This document shows, in pieces, positions 1-12,104 of a DNA stretch of 64,000 bases (its first letter is position 1; every line of letters begins with the position of its first letter). Under the pieces are notes generated by a model. The model did not search any database, was not told the origin of the DNA, and was given only the letters and a program-made list of their open reading frames with translations. A program made the translations under genes and the position numbers. Source of the stretch: Hyaloraphidium curvatum (taxonomy: Eukaryota > Monoblepharomycota > Hyaloraphidiomycetes > Hyaloraphidiales > Hyaloraphidiaceae); the NCBI GenBank assembly GCA_025558095.1, contig JAIVFI010000020.1, positions 310,001 through 374,000 of the forward strand. The letters are read 5' to 3'.

Positions 1-1
1 T

Positions 2-271
2 TCGCACAACCTGAGGCAGCTGGCCAAAACGTGCGACCAGATTTCGGTTCTGCTGGCCAAGCACGAATTTGCCACGGAGCCGATTGGGGCTTGGACCGAC
101 GTGGTTGCCATGTACGAAAAGCGACTTCGCCTTGCGGACGAGGCCAACCCGGGGTTTCGGCGGACAAAGCTTAGGGACATGTCGCAGAGGACGGCGGAGA
201 TTGTTGCGTGGGTCGACAGTGTTGCCGCTCAAGCGGCCGCCGGCGCAGGACCGAATGTGGGTGCCACTTAG
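2..271 (+). CDS. 3' end of an unidentified gene (partial)
   Basis: An open frame runs from the left edge to a TAG at 269-271 and gives the last 89 residues of a protein whose start lies outside the window. The sequence is charged and looks helical, with a Lys/Arg-rich middle and an Ala/Gly-rich tail. I do not recognise the family and see no catalytic motif. Its stop lies about 115 bases from the stop of the convergent pirin gene. The call rests on the open frame and on protein-like composition only. Confidence 0.4.
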   Translation, partial: SHNLRQLAKTCDQISVLLAKHEFATEPIGAWTDVVAMYEKRLRLADEANPGFRRTKLRDMSQRTAEIVAWVDSVAAQAAAGAGPNVGAT

Positions 272-387
272 GTTGAGATCAGAGTTATCAGATTGTACGA
301 GATCTAGCTACAAGAGGCATATGCAATGCAAAGTCTATCATGCTTCAATCAAGATCCAGAACCACGGAGCATTCCAGCATTCCTTGT

Positions 388-1243
388 TCACTCCAGATCG
401 AGAACGACCACCTCTGCCCTCACGTCGCCGACGTTCTCGATCCTGAGCTTGCCGTTGAAGTCCGTCACGAAGGCGCCGTCTCCCTTGGCGAGCGTGAGGG
501 TCTGGCCGGAATCGTGCTCGATCTTGACCTTTGAGTCCCCGGTCATGACGTTGTGCACGTACAACCGGCGGCCGGCGTCGCCGAATGCCTGGTGCTCGAC
601 CGCCTTGCCGGGATCGAGGAGCGTCGCTTCCATGTAGAGGTCGGCATGGATCTTGATGGGCGCCTCCTGGCCCGCGGGAGCTTTGGCGGGATCAAAGTCG
701 TCGGGAGCCACGATCAGCGCAAGTTTGTTCTCCTTGACCGAGTCCGGGAAGTGGCCGGTCTGGTAGCCAGGCTTGGGGACCTTGATCCTGGGTTCGGCCC
801 AGCTATTTGCAAGTGTCAGAGAAGGCCAAAAGTAGGTCAGCGAACAAAACTCACAGCTGAAGGAACCTGACCGGCGTCGAAGGTGAGACGTTGTATTCGG
901 AGTGCCGAATTCCTGTCGAAGTGTGCGTCATCTGGACGCCGCCGCGGGGAATGATCTCCCGAGTACCCAAGGAATCCCGATGCTCGAGCTCCCCGGAATA
1001 CACGTAGGAAAAGATATCGAACCGGGAATGCCCGTGGGTCCCGAAACCCTCCATCGGCTCGACGTGGTCCTCGTTCAAGACCCGGAGGCTTCCGAAGGAG
1101 GTGTAGGCCTTATCGTAATAGTTCGCAAATGAAAAGGTGTGGTAGGTGTCGAGCCAGCCGTGGTTGGCGTGGCCCCTGGTCGCCGAAGGGCGGAGCGTGA
1201 AGGTGGGTGTGCGGGTCATGGTCTTTCCGATGCGAGAGAGCAT
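388..1243 (-). CDS. Pirin family protein (bicupin)
   Basis: This is a pirin, an iron-binding bicupin protein; family members act as quercetin dioxygenases or as nuclear transcription cofactors. Exons are 1243-855 and 802-388, joined by a 52-nt GT-AG intron (phase 2), giving 267 residues. The first cupin carries the usual metal-ligand signatures: HGHSRFDIFSY, then EHRDSLG, then TGIRHSE. The exon junction restores the family run QLWAEPRI. The second exon supplies the C-terminal cupin. A second in-frame ATG at 1219 starts at MTRTPTF and is an equally good start (259 residues). The gene is divergent from YOS1 with about 230 bases between the two starts. Which reaction it performs cannot be read from the sequence. 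Confidence 0.88.
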
Positions 1244-1475
1244 GTGTGTCTCGATGAGTCTGTGATGACCAGAGTCCGAGCGGGGCTCCATCCTTTTATA
1301 CTCGAGAGGCTGTTTGTAAACGAATCGGCGAATCGGAATCGGAGGTCGGATCCGGGATTCCGGGGGGTTGCCGGTTTCGTTGTTGGTGCTGTGATCGATC
1401 GACCCGCAGCTCCGATTTTCCGATCGGTGATCGGCGGCCACATCCACGAGCGTCGCGCTTGGCAACTCGGAGAAC
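1244..1475. promoter_or_regulatory. Shared upstream region of pirin and YOS1
   Basis: These 232 bases lie between the divergent start codons of the pirin gene and YOS1 and must hold both promoters unless one start is misplaced. I see no clear TATA box or known binding site. Confidence 0.35.
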
Positions 1476-1945
1476 ATGGTGTTCTCGCTCGGCCAGCTCC
1501 TTTATGCCACCGTGCTGTTCGTGAACGCAATTGCCATTCTCCACGAGGAGCGTTTCCTGGCGCGAAGTGGGACCCAGCGCCGGCGGACCCCGACGCGTCT
1601 CTCATTGGCTCCTCTCGGCAACGGCATGACTTTTCCAGTCGGCTGGTCAACCTCGCAAGCCTTCCAACAACAGGATCGATTTGGGAATGACGGAGGAGGG
1701 CCCTCGATAAAGGCCAGACTAGTCGCCCTCATCAGCGCGGTCCGGACACTGCTTCGATGTGGGTGGACCGAACGCTTCGCCCGTCCTGGCACGAGGTCTT
1801 ACCGAGCTCAATCACTTTGTGCTGTTGGCGTGAATGTGCTCCTGACTCCGCACCTTCGGACCCTCTTTTCCCCCTGCCACGCGACCCAGTTCCCCTAATC
1901 GCCCTGAACATTCTCATAATTGTCTACGAGCTGATTCTGGGTTAA
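1476..1945 (+). CDS. YOS1: Yos1 / IER3IP1-like ER-Golgi transport protein
   Basis: This small two-helix membrane protein belongs to the Yos1/IER3IP1 family, which forms a complex with Yip1 and Yif1 at the ER and Golgi and is needed for COPII transport. Exons are 1476-1566, 1639-1758 and 1890-1945 (introns of 72 and 131 nt, both phase 1), giving 88 residues, the usual family size. The N-terminal helix is followed by the diagnostic HEERFLAR, the joined ARIGW, and the C-terminal part ends in NILIIVYELILG, as in yeast and human members. The splice choice is supported because it restores IGW after the ERFL motif and PLI before the last helix. No single open frame shows the gene. Confidence 0.9.
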
Positions 1946-2340
1946 TGATGGTCTGCCGCTCTCGTAGAGCGACAGGGGGTGGTGGGAATATGGTTGAACG
2001 TGCGGATGGGGAGTGAGGGCCCGACTCCTGGAAGGTCGGCGATACCCGCGGGGCACGGCTCTCCGCAAATGACAGCGAATGATCCATTGCATGAGTTAAG
2101 TACAGCAGACACTGCATCTGAGGCATCGATCCTGGAGATGCCCAACCGTCATCCATGGAAATCAGCACGGTCTTCTCCGCCCGTGACGTTGCCTCTCTTC
2201 CCGATCCGCTTCGGGATGCGAGGCAGCCGTGGGCAGCGAACGACCAAAACTCAACCAGCGTGCCGAAAGCAGCGCAAAAGCGTCCTCCCTCCGAACCAGC
2301 AGGATGTCGTGGGCGCGCAAAGACGTCCATGACAGCCCCC
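1946..2340. other. Intergenic, YOS1 to MTHFR
   Basis: Between the convergent stops of YOS1 and MTHFR. The reading frames here are short and have no recognisable domain. I see no gene. Confidence 0.5.
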
Positions 2341-4652
<2,312 letters not shown>

Positions 4653-4850
4653 GTTTGCCGAAGCGCGGCCTCGAGCTGCGGCTCCGCTGGCGGCTCAAAG
4701 GCGAATGGGAAGGGGGAGGACAAACAACTTCTGGGGGCGTTCGGTAACGGGCTGGGGCGCGTGGCTGCGCCCTCAGGACGACGGTTCACGAGAGTCGCTC
4801 AGCCTGGGCCTACCGTTCAATAGGAAGATTGTCGCGTATATCACTGAGCA

Positions 4851-5373
4851 ATGGCTTCGACGGCGGCCTCGGCGACGTCGACGGCGCAGGTGCAGCAGGA
4901 GCTGGAAGGTTGTGCCTGCCTTCGCACCAACTCGGGTCCCCCGACTTACCGTCCGCGGACGTGGTTGCGGACCGGATACCGGACGGACTGGGCAATCCCG
5001 CGGTCTTTGACCTCAAAGAGGTCAAGGTGATCATGCAGGATAACTTAAACAAAGCCATAGAGCGCGGCGAGAACCTCCAGGACCTGCAGCTCAAGACCGA
5101 GGAGCTGCAGGAGTCGAGCCAGCAATTCCAAAAGACCGCGAAGGAGGTGGGTCCTCCGGGGGACGTAACCGTCGCGTCGAGGCTGACACTTTACAGGTGA
5201 AACGTCAGATGTGGTGTGGGGCTCTCTTCCTTACAGCTCGTACGGGAAGCTTGATTGACCTTCGATCTCACGCCACAGGGAAGGACACGAAGATGCAGAT
5301 CATTATTGGAGTTGTCGTCGTCTGCGTTTTGGCCCTGATCATAGGACTTTCCGTTGGACTGTCAAAGAAGTGA
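4851..5373 (+). CDS. Synaptobrevin-like R-SNARE (Snc-type), copy 1
   Basis: This is a short R-SNARE of the synaptobrevin/Snc family, the v-SNARE of post-Golgi vesicles. Four exons: 4851-4908, 5019-5146, 5197-5215 and 5279-5373, giving 99 residues. The SNARE motif runs from VKVIMQDN through the zero-layer Arg in IERGENL to KTAKEVKRQMWW, and one C-terminal membrane helix follows. The third exon is only 19 nt and is needed to join the SNARE motif to the WWKD juxtamembrane signature. The N-terminal extension is short, with no longin domain. It converges on a second synaptobrevin gene 142 bases away. The two proteins resemble each other but have different intron positions. Confidence 0.88.
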
Positions 5374-5515
5374 CAGCCTCGGGCCGCCGTACGGGAATCG
5401 TTGGTATTCGTCCCCGAAGAACACTGCTGACTAGACCATGAATGAGCTATACTTAATGTGCCGATTTGCTGCTGTTGCTGATTCACTTGTTGACGCTCTT
5501 CGAATAAATGTACGA

Positions 5516-6277
5516 TCAGGGAGCGTTCGCGGCGCGAGAGGCGGTCCGGAAACGTACCGTGACGATGACAACAATGACAATGATGAGGATGATCGCGATG
5601 ACGACGCCAAGAATAATCTTGAGCTGTGGGAACGGGCCCCGAAACGACGGCGGTACTTCGGCGTCAGTGCTCGCGCAAAGACCCGGCGGCAACCGACCCA
5701 CCTTCATGTCCCTGTGAGAATGGCGAGGAAAGAGCGACCCAACAACAGAGGCAGACGTCCGCAAGGGTCAGCGGGGCTCCACGGCACACGGGGGACCCGC
5801 CACCGACCTCCACCACATCTCCTTCCGCACGGCGTTGGCCCCGCGCTTGAACTGCAGCGAGCTCTGCTGCAGATCGTCCGTCTTTGTCTGCAGCGACTCG
5901 AGGGCCTCGCCGCGCTGGACGACCTTGTTCACGTTCTGCTGCATAATCTGGACCACCTCATCTGGGGATCCGGGGAGCGAGCGTGGGCGAGGGAGGGCCC
6001 AAGGCAGCATGCATTGCAGCGCAGGATTCGTCCGGAACGGGTAGCAAGAGTCGGAGGTCCAGGAGGGCGGGGCGGTGTCAGATGCCAGAGCAGGGGCCCA
6101 CGTCCGGCGACGGCGGACGCACCGACTTGCGCCTGCACCTCCGCGGTCTTGGAGCTGCCTGCGGCGGACGAGCCGCCGGCCTCGATGTCGTCGTCCCGGT
6201 AGGACTGTGGGCGGGAGGGCACCGCCGCGGAGTTGAGCGCGGGGCCCGCGGGCGGCGCGCGGGGGAGCCCGCACCAT
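5516..6277 (-). CDS. Synaptobrevin-like R-SNARE (Snc-type), copy 2
   Basis: A second R-SNARE, 118 residues by the model 6277-6275, 6204-6123, 5961-5808, 5711-5702 and 5623-5516. The joined protein reads MSYRDDDIEAGG at the start, then QAQVDEVVQIM, the zero-layer Arg in VVQRGEAL, KRGANAVRKEMWWRDMK, and a strongly hydrophobic C-terminal helix. Exon 1 is proposed to be the ATG alone, because no other in-frame ATG precedes the coding region and a GTGCGG donor follows that ATG directly. Exon 4 is only 10 nt and encodes the juxtamembrane DMK. Its tail is longer (after the helix) than in the facing copy. It is divergent from COG3. The main body is certain; the ATG-only first exon is inference. Confidence 0.82.
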
Positions 6278-6429
6278 TGGAGCTGTGCGATGGGTGCGGA
6301 GAGCGGGGCGCGGAGGGGTCGGCGGCACGGGCGCGGCGTGGAGTTTCGGTGCTGTGGGCGGAGTGGGATGGGGCGCTGGCTGACGACGCGCGGGAGCAGG
6401 AGAGCGAGGGCGCACCGCCGCACGCGTCA
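6278..6429. promoter_or_regulatory. Shared upstream region of synaptobrevin copy 2 and COG3
   Basis: These 152 GC-rich bases separate two divergent starts, both membrane-traffic genes, so joint regulation is possible. No specific site was recognised. Confidence 0.3.
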
Positions 6430-9400
6430 ATGTCGTCCACGCCGCCGCTCGGCCGCGTCAATGGCGGCGGCGGGTCGGCGCCGTCGCCGCAGAGCACCGC
6501 GCGCGGCGTCAAGCTGCTGGAGGACTGGGAGAACAACGTGCGGCTGAGCGAGGTGCAGCGCGAGGCGATCCTGGCCATTCAGGCCGCGTGCGCGGACCTG
6601 CCGTTCCCGGAGCACGTGCGTGGGCTGCTGTGGACGTCTGGAATGGAGTGGTGACCCCGGAGCGCCCGCTGCAGCTGCTGGCCACGTCGGCGGCCCCGGT
6701 GCGGGCCGAGTCGGCCTTCAGCACCGCCGGGGACTCGGAGCGGGACGAGGGCGGCCCGAATGGGACGCTGACGCGCAAATCGACGATCCTGGAGAGCATG
6801 GATCCGGTCGAGACCACGCAGCAGTTCCTGTCGTGGTTCGAAGGCATCGAACAGAACATGGAGAAGGGCCAGGAGGACATCTACAGGTGGGGACGGCCAT
6901 TTGTTCGGCCGGAAAGCGAATCCTTGACGCGGCGGCACAGGGCCTACCTGGATACGGTCACCGTCTACCGCGACACGTGCGACCTGATCGTCCAGAGGAT
7001 GGACGAGACGGCCGTGCTCTTCAAGGACCTCAACACCAACTTCACCTTCGTGGAGGAACGGACGCGGGCCCTCCAGACCGCATGTGAGAAGCTGCTGGAA
7101 GAGCAAAACCAGCTGGTGCTCCTGGAGGAGGAAATCAACCGGCGGCTCGCCTACTTCAACGAGCTCGAGAACATCACGCGGCAGCTCAACGCGCCCGGCG
7201 ATGCCTGCACGAGGAGCACCTTTATCCCGATGCTGGGACGCCTGGACGAGTGTATCACCTTCATTGAGCGCAACGTGGGTCGCGCCTTGCGTTTGGCTGC
7301 CCGGTGTCCTTGAAGCGGCGCCGCTTCGCAGCCCAAGTACCTCGACGCGGAGCTCTACGGGATGCGTTTCCGCCAGTGCATGACCCGCTCGATGACCCTG
7401 GTCAAGATGCACGTCGTCGGCGAGTTCAAGCACCTCTCCTGGGAGGCCACGCAGAAGCCGCCGAAATCGGACACGTCGGCCGCCACCCAGCTGTTCCTCA
7501 AGTTCCGGACGCTGGCCACCCGCGTGCGCCCGCTCATTGGCGAGCTCGAGCGCCGCGCCCCGGCGAACCGCGAGTTTTTGGTGCTGTTGAAGGAGTGCTT
7601 CCGCTCGTACATCGCGGTCCGCAAGCAGGTCATGCTCCCGCTTGTTAAGGAGGCCGTGACCAAGGAGGGCAACGACGTCATCCGCATCATTCGCGAAGGT
7701 TGCGCGTACCTGAGCCAGGTGTGCCAGGACGAGGTTGGCCTGTTTCGGCAGTTCTTTGACACGGGCAGCGAGGACCTGCAGTAAGCAATTTGGTTCGCCG
7801 TGCCGGTGTCACGCCGCTTACGGACTCGACGGCAGAAACTACCTTGATTCCCTCAATTCCATGCTCTACGAGGCCGTCCGGCCGCTCGTCATCCACCTCC
7901 AATCCATCGATACCCTTTCCGAAATCTGCCAGATCCTCTACGCCAACCTGGGCGGCTGGGAGATCGAGCTCTCGCGCCAGGACGATGACGACGAGGAGGA
8001 GAACGAGAGCGTGCGCAACATGCAGCGCCGCATCCTCGCGGACGCGCAGGGCCGCTTCGTCTTCCGCGCCGAGCAGTTCATGCGCGAGGAGGTCGAGCGG
8101 TTCCCGTCGCTCAAGACCTCGGAGATCGAGGCGCTCGGCAACATGCGGAGGGCGGCGTCGCAGGCAGCCGGACTCGGGAGCCCGACGCCGGCAGCGCTGG
8201 CAACCGCCTCGGCCCTGGCGCGGTCGGCGGAGGCTCCCGCGACGCTGGCCGTCGAGGAGCAGGAGACCGTCGCGGACTCTACCGCAGCCAAACCCGCGGA
8301 GGTCTCCGAGGGCGTTGTGGAAGGGTTCCAGACGGCGGCCGTTGCCGACGGGAGCGAGTCGTTGCCGGCTTCGGGGCTGGAGGGGCCGAAACGCACCCCG
8401 TTCGGTCTGGGCAAAATGGTCTACGGCGGTGGAGAGTACTACCCGACCATTCAGCGGACACTTTACCTTCTCGGGAAGCTGTATCGGGCCGTCACGCCAC
8501 CCGTGTTCGAGGATCTTGCCCAGGAAGCCGTCGACATGTGCCGGCGAATCATTGTTGGCATTTCCGAAAAGGCAGATCCGAACCAGGTCAGTTCATGTTG
8601 CTTTCTCTCCCGCTGACCATGCTGACGGCTCGTTGCAGAGCAAGGTCGACGTGCAGCTTTTCCTCATGAAGAACCTGCTTGCCCTCCGCGAACAGATCGC
8701 CGCTTTCGACGGTTACTTCGTTCACAACGAGCAGAACCTGGCCTTCACTGGACTCACCGACATTCTCCTGACGCTCGTCAACCCGACTACGTTCATCTCT
8801 TTCGGCGCCAACATCAAGGTCGTCGAGTCCTACGCCGATGCGAAAGAGAATCTGGACGCGGAGGTCAAGCGGGTCTGCGAGGAGTACATTGCCGACGCCA
8901 CGAAGGCTGTCGTGGAGCCCTTGTCCTCTTTCATGCTCAAGGTCCGTGGTTCACTCTGCTCTTTTCTCTTACGATTAACCAACGATTCTTTTCAGGCGTC
9001 GGCGTTCCGGCTACGCGGCCCAGCCGCAGGCGGACAGCTTCGGGATCAGGCATTCGCCCGTCCGGACCAGATCCCGACGCTCCACGCCGCCTTCCTCGAC
9101 GCGCTGTCCTCGCGGCTCAAGTCGTACGTCGAGCGACTCGACGACTACCTCGGCGACCGGAAAACCGAGGTCGTCCTGATCAGAGTCATCCGGGCCAACA
9201 TCGTGGACTCCTACCGCAACTTCTTCGACCTGGTTCGGAAGGAGTACGATCCCGCCGTCGGGTTGGCGCTCTCGAGCGTGCCCGACGTCGAGAAGAGGAT
9301 CCTGGATCTGTTGCCGATCGCGCTGCGGGCCGAAATCGCGAAACCGGACGATGCACCGCCAGGAACGGAGGGTCCTTTGGCGCCTCCTGACTCGGACGCG

Positions 9401-9430
9401 GTTATTGGTGCAACGGACGGCGAAAGCTAG
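6430..9430 (+). CDS. COG3: Conserved oligomeric Golgi complex subunit 3 (Sec34-like)
   Basis: COG3 is a core lobe-A subunit of the COG tethering complex, which captures vesicles recycling within the Golgi. Seven exons: 6430-6615, 6663-6886, 6941-7274, 7332-7780, 7836-8586, 8639-8941 and 8996-9430, giving 893 residues, close to animal and fungal COG3. The N-terminal third matches the Sec34 domain, with QQFLSWFEGIEQNMEKG, a coiled coil through FVEERTRALQTACEKL and the QLVLLEEEINRRLAYFNEL block. An Ala/Glu-rich insert near residues 460-560 is probably a disordered loop. The last intron is 54 nt and leaves an open frame if retained, so retention is possible there. Confidence 0.9.
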
Positions 9431-9867
9431 AGCTCGGTGCCCCTCTTTGTATACCCCTAGACATTCCGACGTTCCAACAGACTGATTGACATCATGGATA
9501 TAAATCTCGCCGTCGCGTATAGCGCAGCTGCCCAGAAACCGGCAGGACGCAAAAGAAGACGGCTTCCGAGGAGGACGATCAAGGGTCGGGGGCCGGGGGC
9601 CGGCTCCAAGAGGCCTTCGGCAAATGCAGCAGGTACACACTGAATCTGAGCATATCGGAACGTATAGCAGGGCAGGAGCGGAGAGCGCCTTTACTCTGCC
9701 TAGCACCATCGAACAGATTGGAGACCGCGCGGCCGCGGTGCGGTGGCGACCATAGCGAGATGTCGTCATGCGGAGCGGAAAAGCTCGCTCGCGACCGTCC
9801 AGAATCGCGTGGATCGGTAATCAGCGGTATTCCACGCAAGAATCCGAAACTCTCGCCCCATAGCGCG
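9431..9867. other. Intergenic, downstream of COG3
   Basis: These 437 bases separate the convergent COG3 gene and the small membrane protein gene at 9868. I see only short unmatched frames. Confidence 0.45.
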
Positions 9868-10157
9868 TCAATCCGGGGCCAATGGTGCCGCTGTCTTCCC
9901 AATCGCTCCGACCGCGTCTGGCACAATGTCCGCCTCCTCCGGCCCCGGAAACGCGTTCCGTTTCGCGATTGACATGATCAGGATGATGAGTACGAAGCCG
10001 GCGAACTTGAAGACGGCTTGATTCTGTTTCGTCGCGGATGTGGTGCTGTCAGAACCCGTGAACCACTAGATTCGAGAACGACACCCACGGAGAGAGACTT
10101 TTCCTCGTCAGGAGAGCGAAACTGGCTGTAAATCTTCCTGAAGTTGGGGATGGCCAT
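9868..10157 (-). CDS. Small single-pass membrane protein (unidentified)
   Basis: A two-exon model (10157-10099 and 10045-9868, intron 53 nt with donor GTCTCT, phase 2) gives 78 residues. It starts MAIPNFRKIYSQFRSP, has one membrane helix around VFKFAGFVLIILIM, and a short tail rich in Pro, Glu and Ala. The size and layout recall small mitochondrial or ER membrane subunits, but I cannot name the family. An in-frame ATG at 10250 would add 31 residues but would overlap the upstream region of the kinase remnant on the other strand. The weak donor keeps confidence low. Confidence 0.4.
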
Positions 10158-10237
10158 TCTCCGTAGACAACACGAAGGGACGCCGCAGTGGAGTCCCGGT
10201 TCGCCGCCGGAGGCCGGAGACGCGGCCGGAGTCTGAG

Positions 10238-10666
10238 ATGGGTTTGCCATCGTCAACTCATCTCTATACGCTCTTCCTACAAGCACCCCACTTCCCAATC
10301 AACGTTCTTAACGCCATCAAGGTTGGATTCACAGCCGGGGACTAGTCCGCTTGATCTCATGTTCCTTACTTGACATCTGCCCCGCTCATGTTCCTTACTT
10401 GACATCTGCCCCGCTCAGGCCGTTCCGGAAGTGTGCACGATCTTCGCGGCCACGGCAAATCCGCTCAAGGTGATCGTCGCACAAGACGAAGACGGAAACA
10501 GGGGCGTCATGGGCGTCATTGACGGTAGATCTTTCGCTTTGCACAACCTGAGTTCACCCGGCGTGATCGATTCGCATGGTCAGGTCTGCCGCCGAAAGGC
10601 GTCGAAACCGAGGCCGACAAGAAGGAGAGGAGAGATTTCGTTCGTATGATTGGCTACAAACGATGA
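10238..10666 (+). pseudogene. 5'-truncated adenosine-specific kinase (DUF355/AdSK) domain
   Basis: Three exons (10238-10321, 10419-10524 and 10584-10666) encode the C-terminal half of an adenosine-specific kinase, a small family best known from archaea and bacteria. The joined protein shows FPINVLNAIK, AVPEV, IFAATANPLKVIVA, GVMGVIDG, PKGVETEADK and the terminal RMIGYKR, all in family order. The expected N-terminal half (roughly 70-80 residues) is not found in any frame for at least 700 bases upstream. It is therefore either a truncated remnant or a gene with a distant first exon. The ATG at 10238 could start a 90-residue product. The first intron carries a 29-bp tandem duplication next to its acceptor. 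Confidence 0.6.
10356..10417. repeat. 29-bp tandem duplication inside an intron
   Basis: Two perfect 29-bp copies (10356-10384 and 10385-10413) are followed by the first four bases of a third. They occupy the 3' end of the first intron of the adenosine-specific kinase remnant. Only the last copy runs into CAG, so the acceptor itself is unique, but the presumed branch region is doubled. Confidence 0.9.
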
Positions 10667-10894
10667 TGACATGCACTAGCTCTGATGACATGGGCTTTCC
10701 CTCGTTATCCCGCGTGGGGTGCTTTAAAGATGATAGTCCGAAGGTCCGCAAGGTGCGCGGGGGAAGCGCGCGACCCAAGACACAACTCCTCCGCTTGACC
10801 AGCAGCACAGGTTGCTTCGTCCTCGGCCACACCGCAAACGCATTGCTTTCCAATCTCTTGCAGCCCTGCGGGGCGAGCGAGTGCCTGCGCGCCC

Positions 10895-11986
10895 ATGGAG
10901 GGCAGCCACGGGACTCCGACGGGACGCGTCCCAGAATCCACCACGGCGCGGCTGCTCAGCGCGCACGTGGCGCCGCTCTTTGCCCATCAGACGATAGCAT
11001 TTGGAATTGCCACGCTCGTCCCGCTGCTTCTGTCAGCTTACGAGGGAGTCGCGGCCGGAGTGTTGGCGGTGCTTCTCATCGAACTCCTCCGTGCCTTTGT
11101 GGAACGAGAAGCTGAATGGCGGGCGTACGTGGCAGCAGAGATGGCAGATGCTACCTCGGTCGGACATTCTGGGGAGAAGCACCGCGGCCGGAGCCCGCCC
11201 AAAACGCCGGGCGGTCTTCGCCAGGCAGTTCGGACTCAGTCGGGCACCTCCTACGGTTTCTTCAAGCTGGACCCGGACTCGCCCCGCTTTGCGAAACCTC
11301 AGTCGCCGTCGCCGCCGCGCAAGCGCGCACGACGTCTTTCGGCGGGCTTCGGTCTCGGAATCGATGGGCTTGCGACTCCGCCAGAGACGCCGGACGTCCG
11401 CCGCCCGTCCCACATGGATCTGGAGAGCAATCGCCGAGGAGATCCGGTTTCGGCGCACGATGACAATCCCCCGCCGCCTTACGATCCGTCGGATTCAAGT
11501 CTGAACGTGGGATCACACGCTTCGGAGCCTGCGTCACTCCACTCTTCCTCGACAAGCACACCTACGAAACGAACGGCAAGCTTCGGCCGTCGCAATGCCC
11601 CTGTCTTGACGACCCTCGACACAACATCCCTGACTCCCTTGCCGATGGTGTTCTCGGCCGTCTCCGAACCCTCATTGCAGTCGCTCGTACCAGGTGCCTT
11701 CTCACCCACGTTCCTACCTTCCCCGTCGCCGTCTCTCCCCGCGACAAACACGCGCTTGCTCCGTGAGAACGGTCATTTGCGGAAGCTCCTGACTAAGGCG
11801 AGGGCGGAGATCGTTTCTTTAGAGGATGCGCTGCTCCAAAAGGGCCTTGAGCTCGGGCGGCGCGTCCTGTTCGAGCAGGAGAACAACCGCAAAGCGTCCC
11901 CCGCCGCTGAAGAACGTGCAAAACCGGTTACCACTGGAGAGACAGATTTTCAAATCGCGGATGTGGATTTCGACCTTGGACCTTGA
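10895..11986 (+). CDS. Unidentified protein with hydrophobic N-terminus and C-terminal coiled coil
   Basis: A single open frame of 363 residues from an ATG. After about 30 residues there is a hydrophobic stretch (roughly 33-65: IAFGIATLVPLLLSAYEG and LAVLLIELL) that could be one long or two short membrane helices. The middle 200 residues are Ser/Pro/Thr-rich and look disordered, with the possible adaptor motif PPPPYDPS. Residues about 290-330 form a heptad-like segment (LLRENGHLRKLLTKARAEI). This layout fits a membrane-anchored scaffold, but I recognise no family. Confidence 0.6.
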   Translation: MEGSHGTPTGRVPESTTARLLSAHVAPLFAHQTIAFGIATLVPLLLSAYEGVAAGVLAVLLIELLRAFVEREAEWRAYVAAEMADATSVGHSGEKHRGRSPPKTPGGLRQAVRTQSGTSYGFFKLDPDSPRFAKPQSPSPPRKRARRLSAGFGLGIDGLATPPETPDVRRPSHMDLESNRRGDPVSAHDDNPPPPYDPSDSSLNVGSHASEPASLHSSSTSTPTKRTASFGRRNAPVLTTLDTTSLTPLPMVFSAVSEPSLQSLVPGAFSPTFLPSPSPSLPATNTRLLRENGHLRKLLTKARAEIVSLEDALLQKGLELGRRVLFEQENNRKASPAAEERAKPVTTGETDFQIADVDFDLGP

Positions 11987-12104
11987 GACTCTGGATCGAA
12001 AACGTCGGCGCCTCTTACCTCCCTCTGGACTTTGGTCATTATCCGAACAAACAGCGCCCAGATACCCAATCTACTGTAGCTTGTGTTGTAGCTGCTAGTG
12101 TGAA

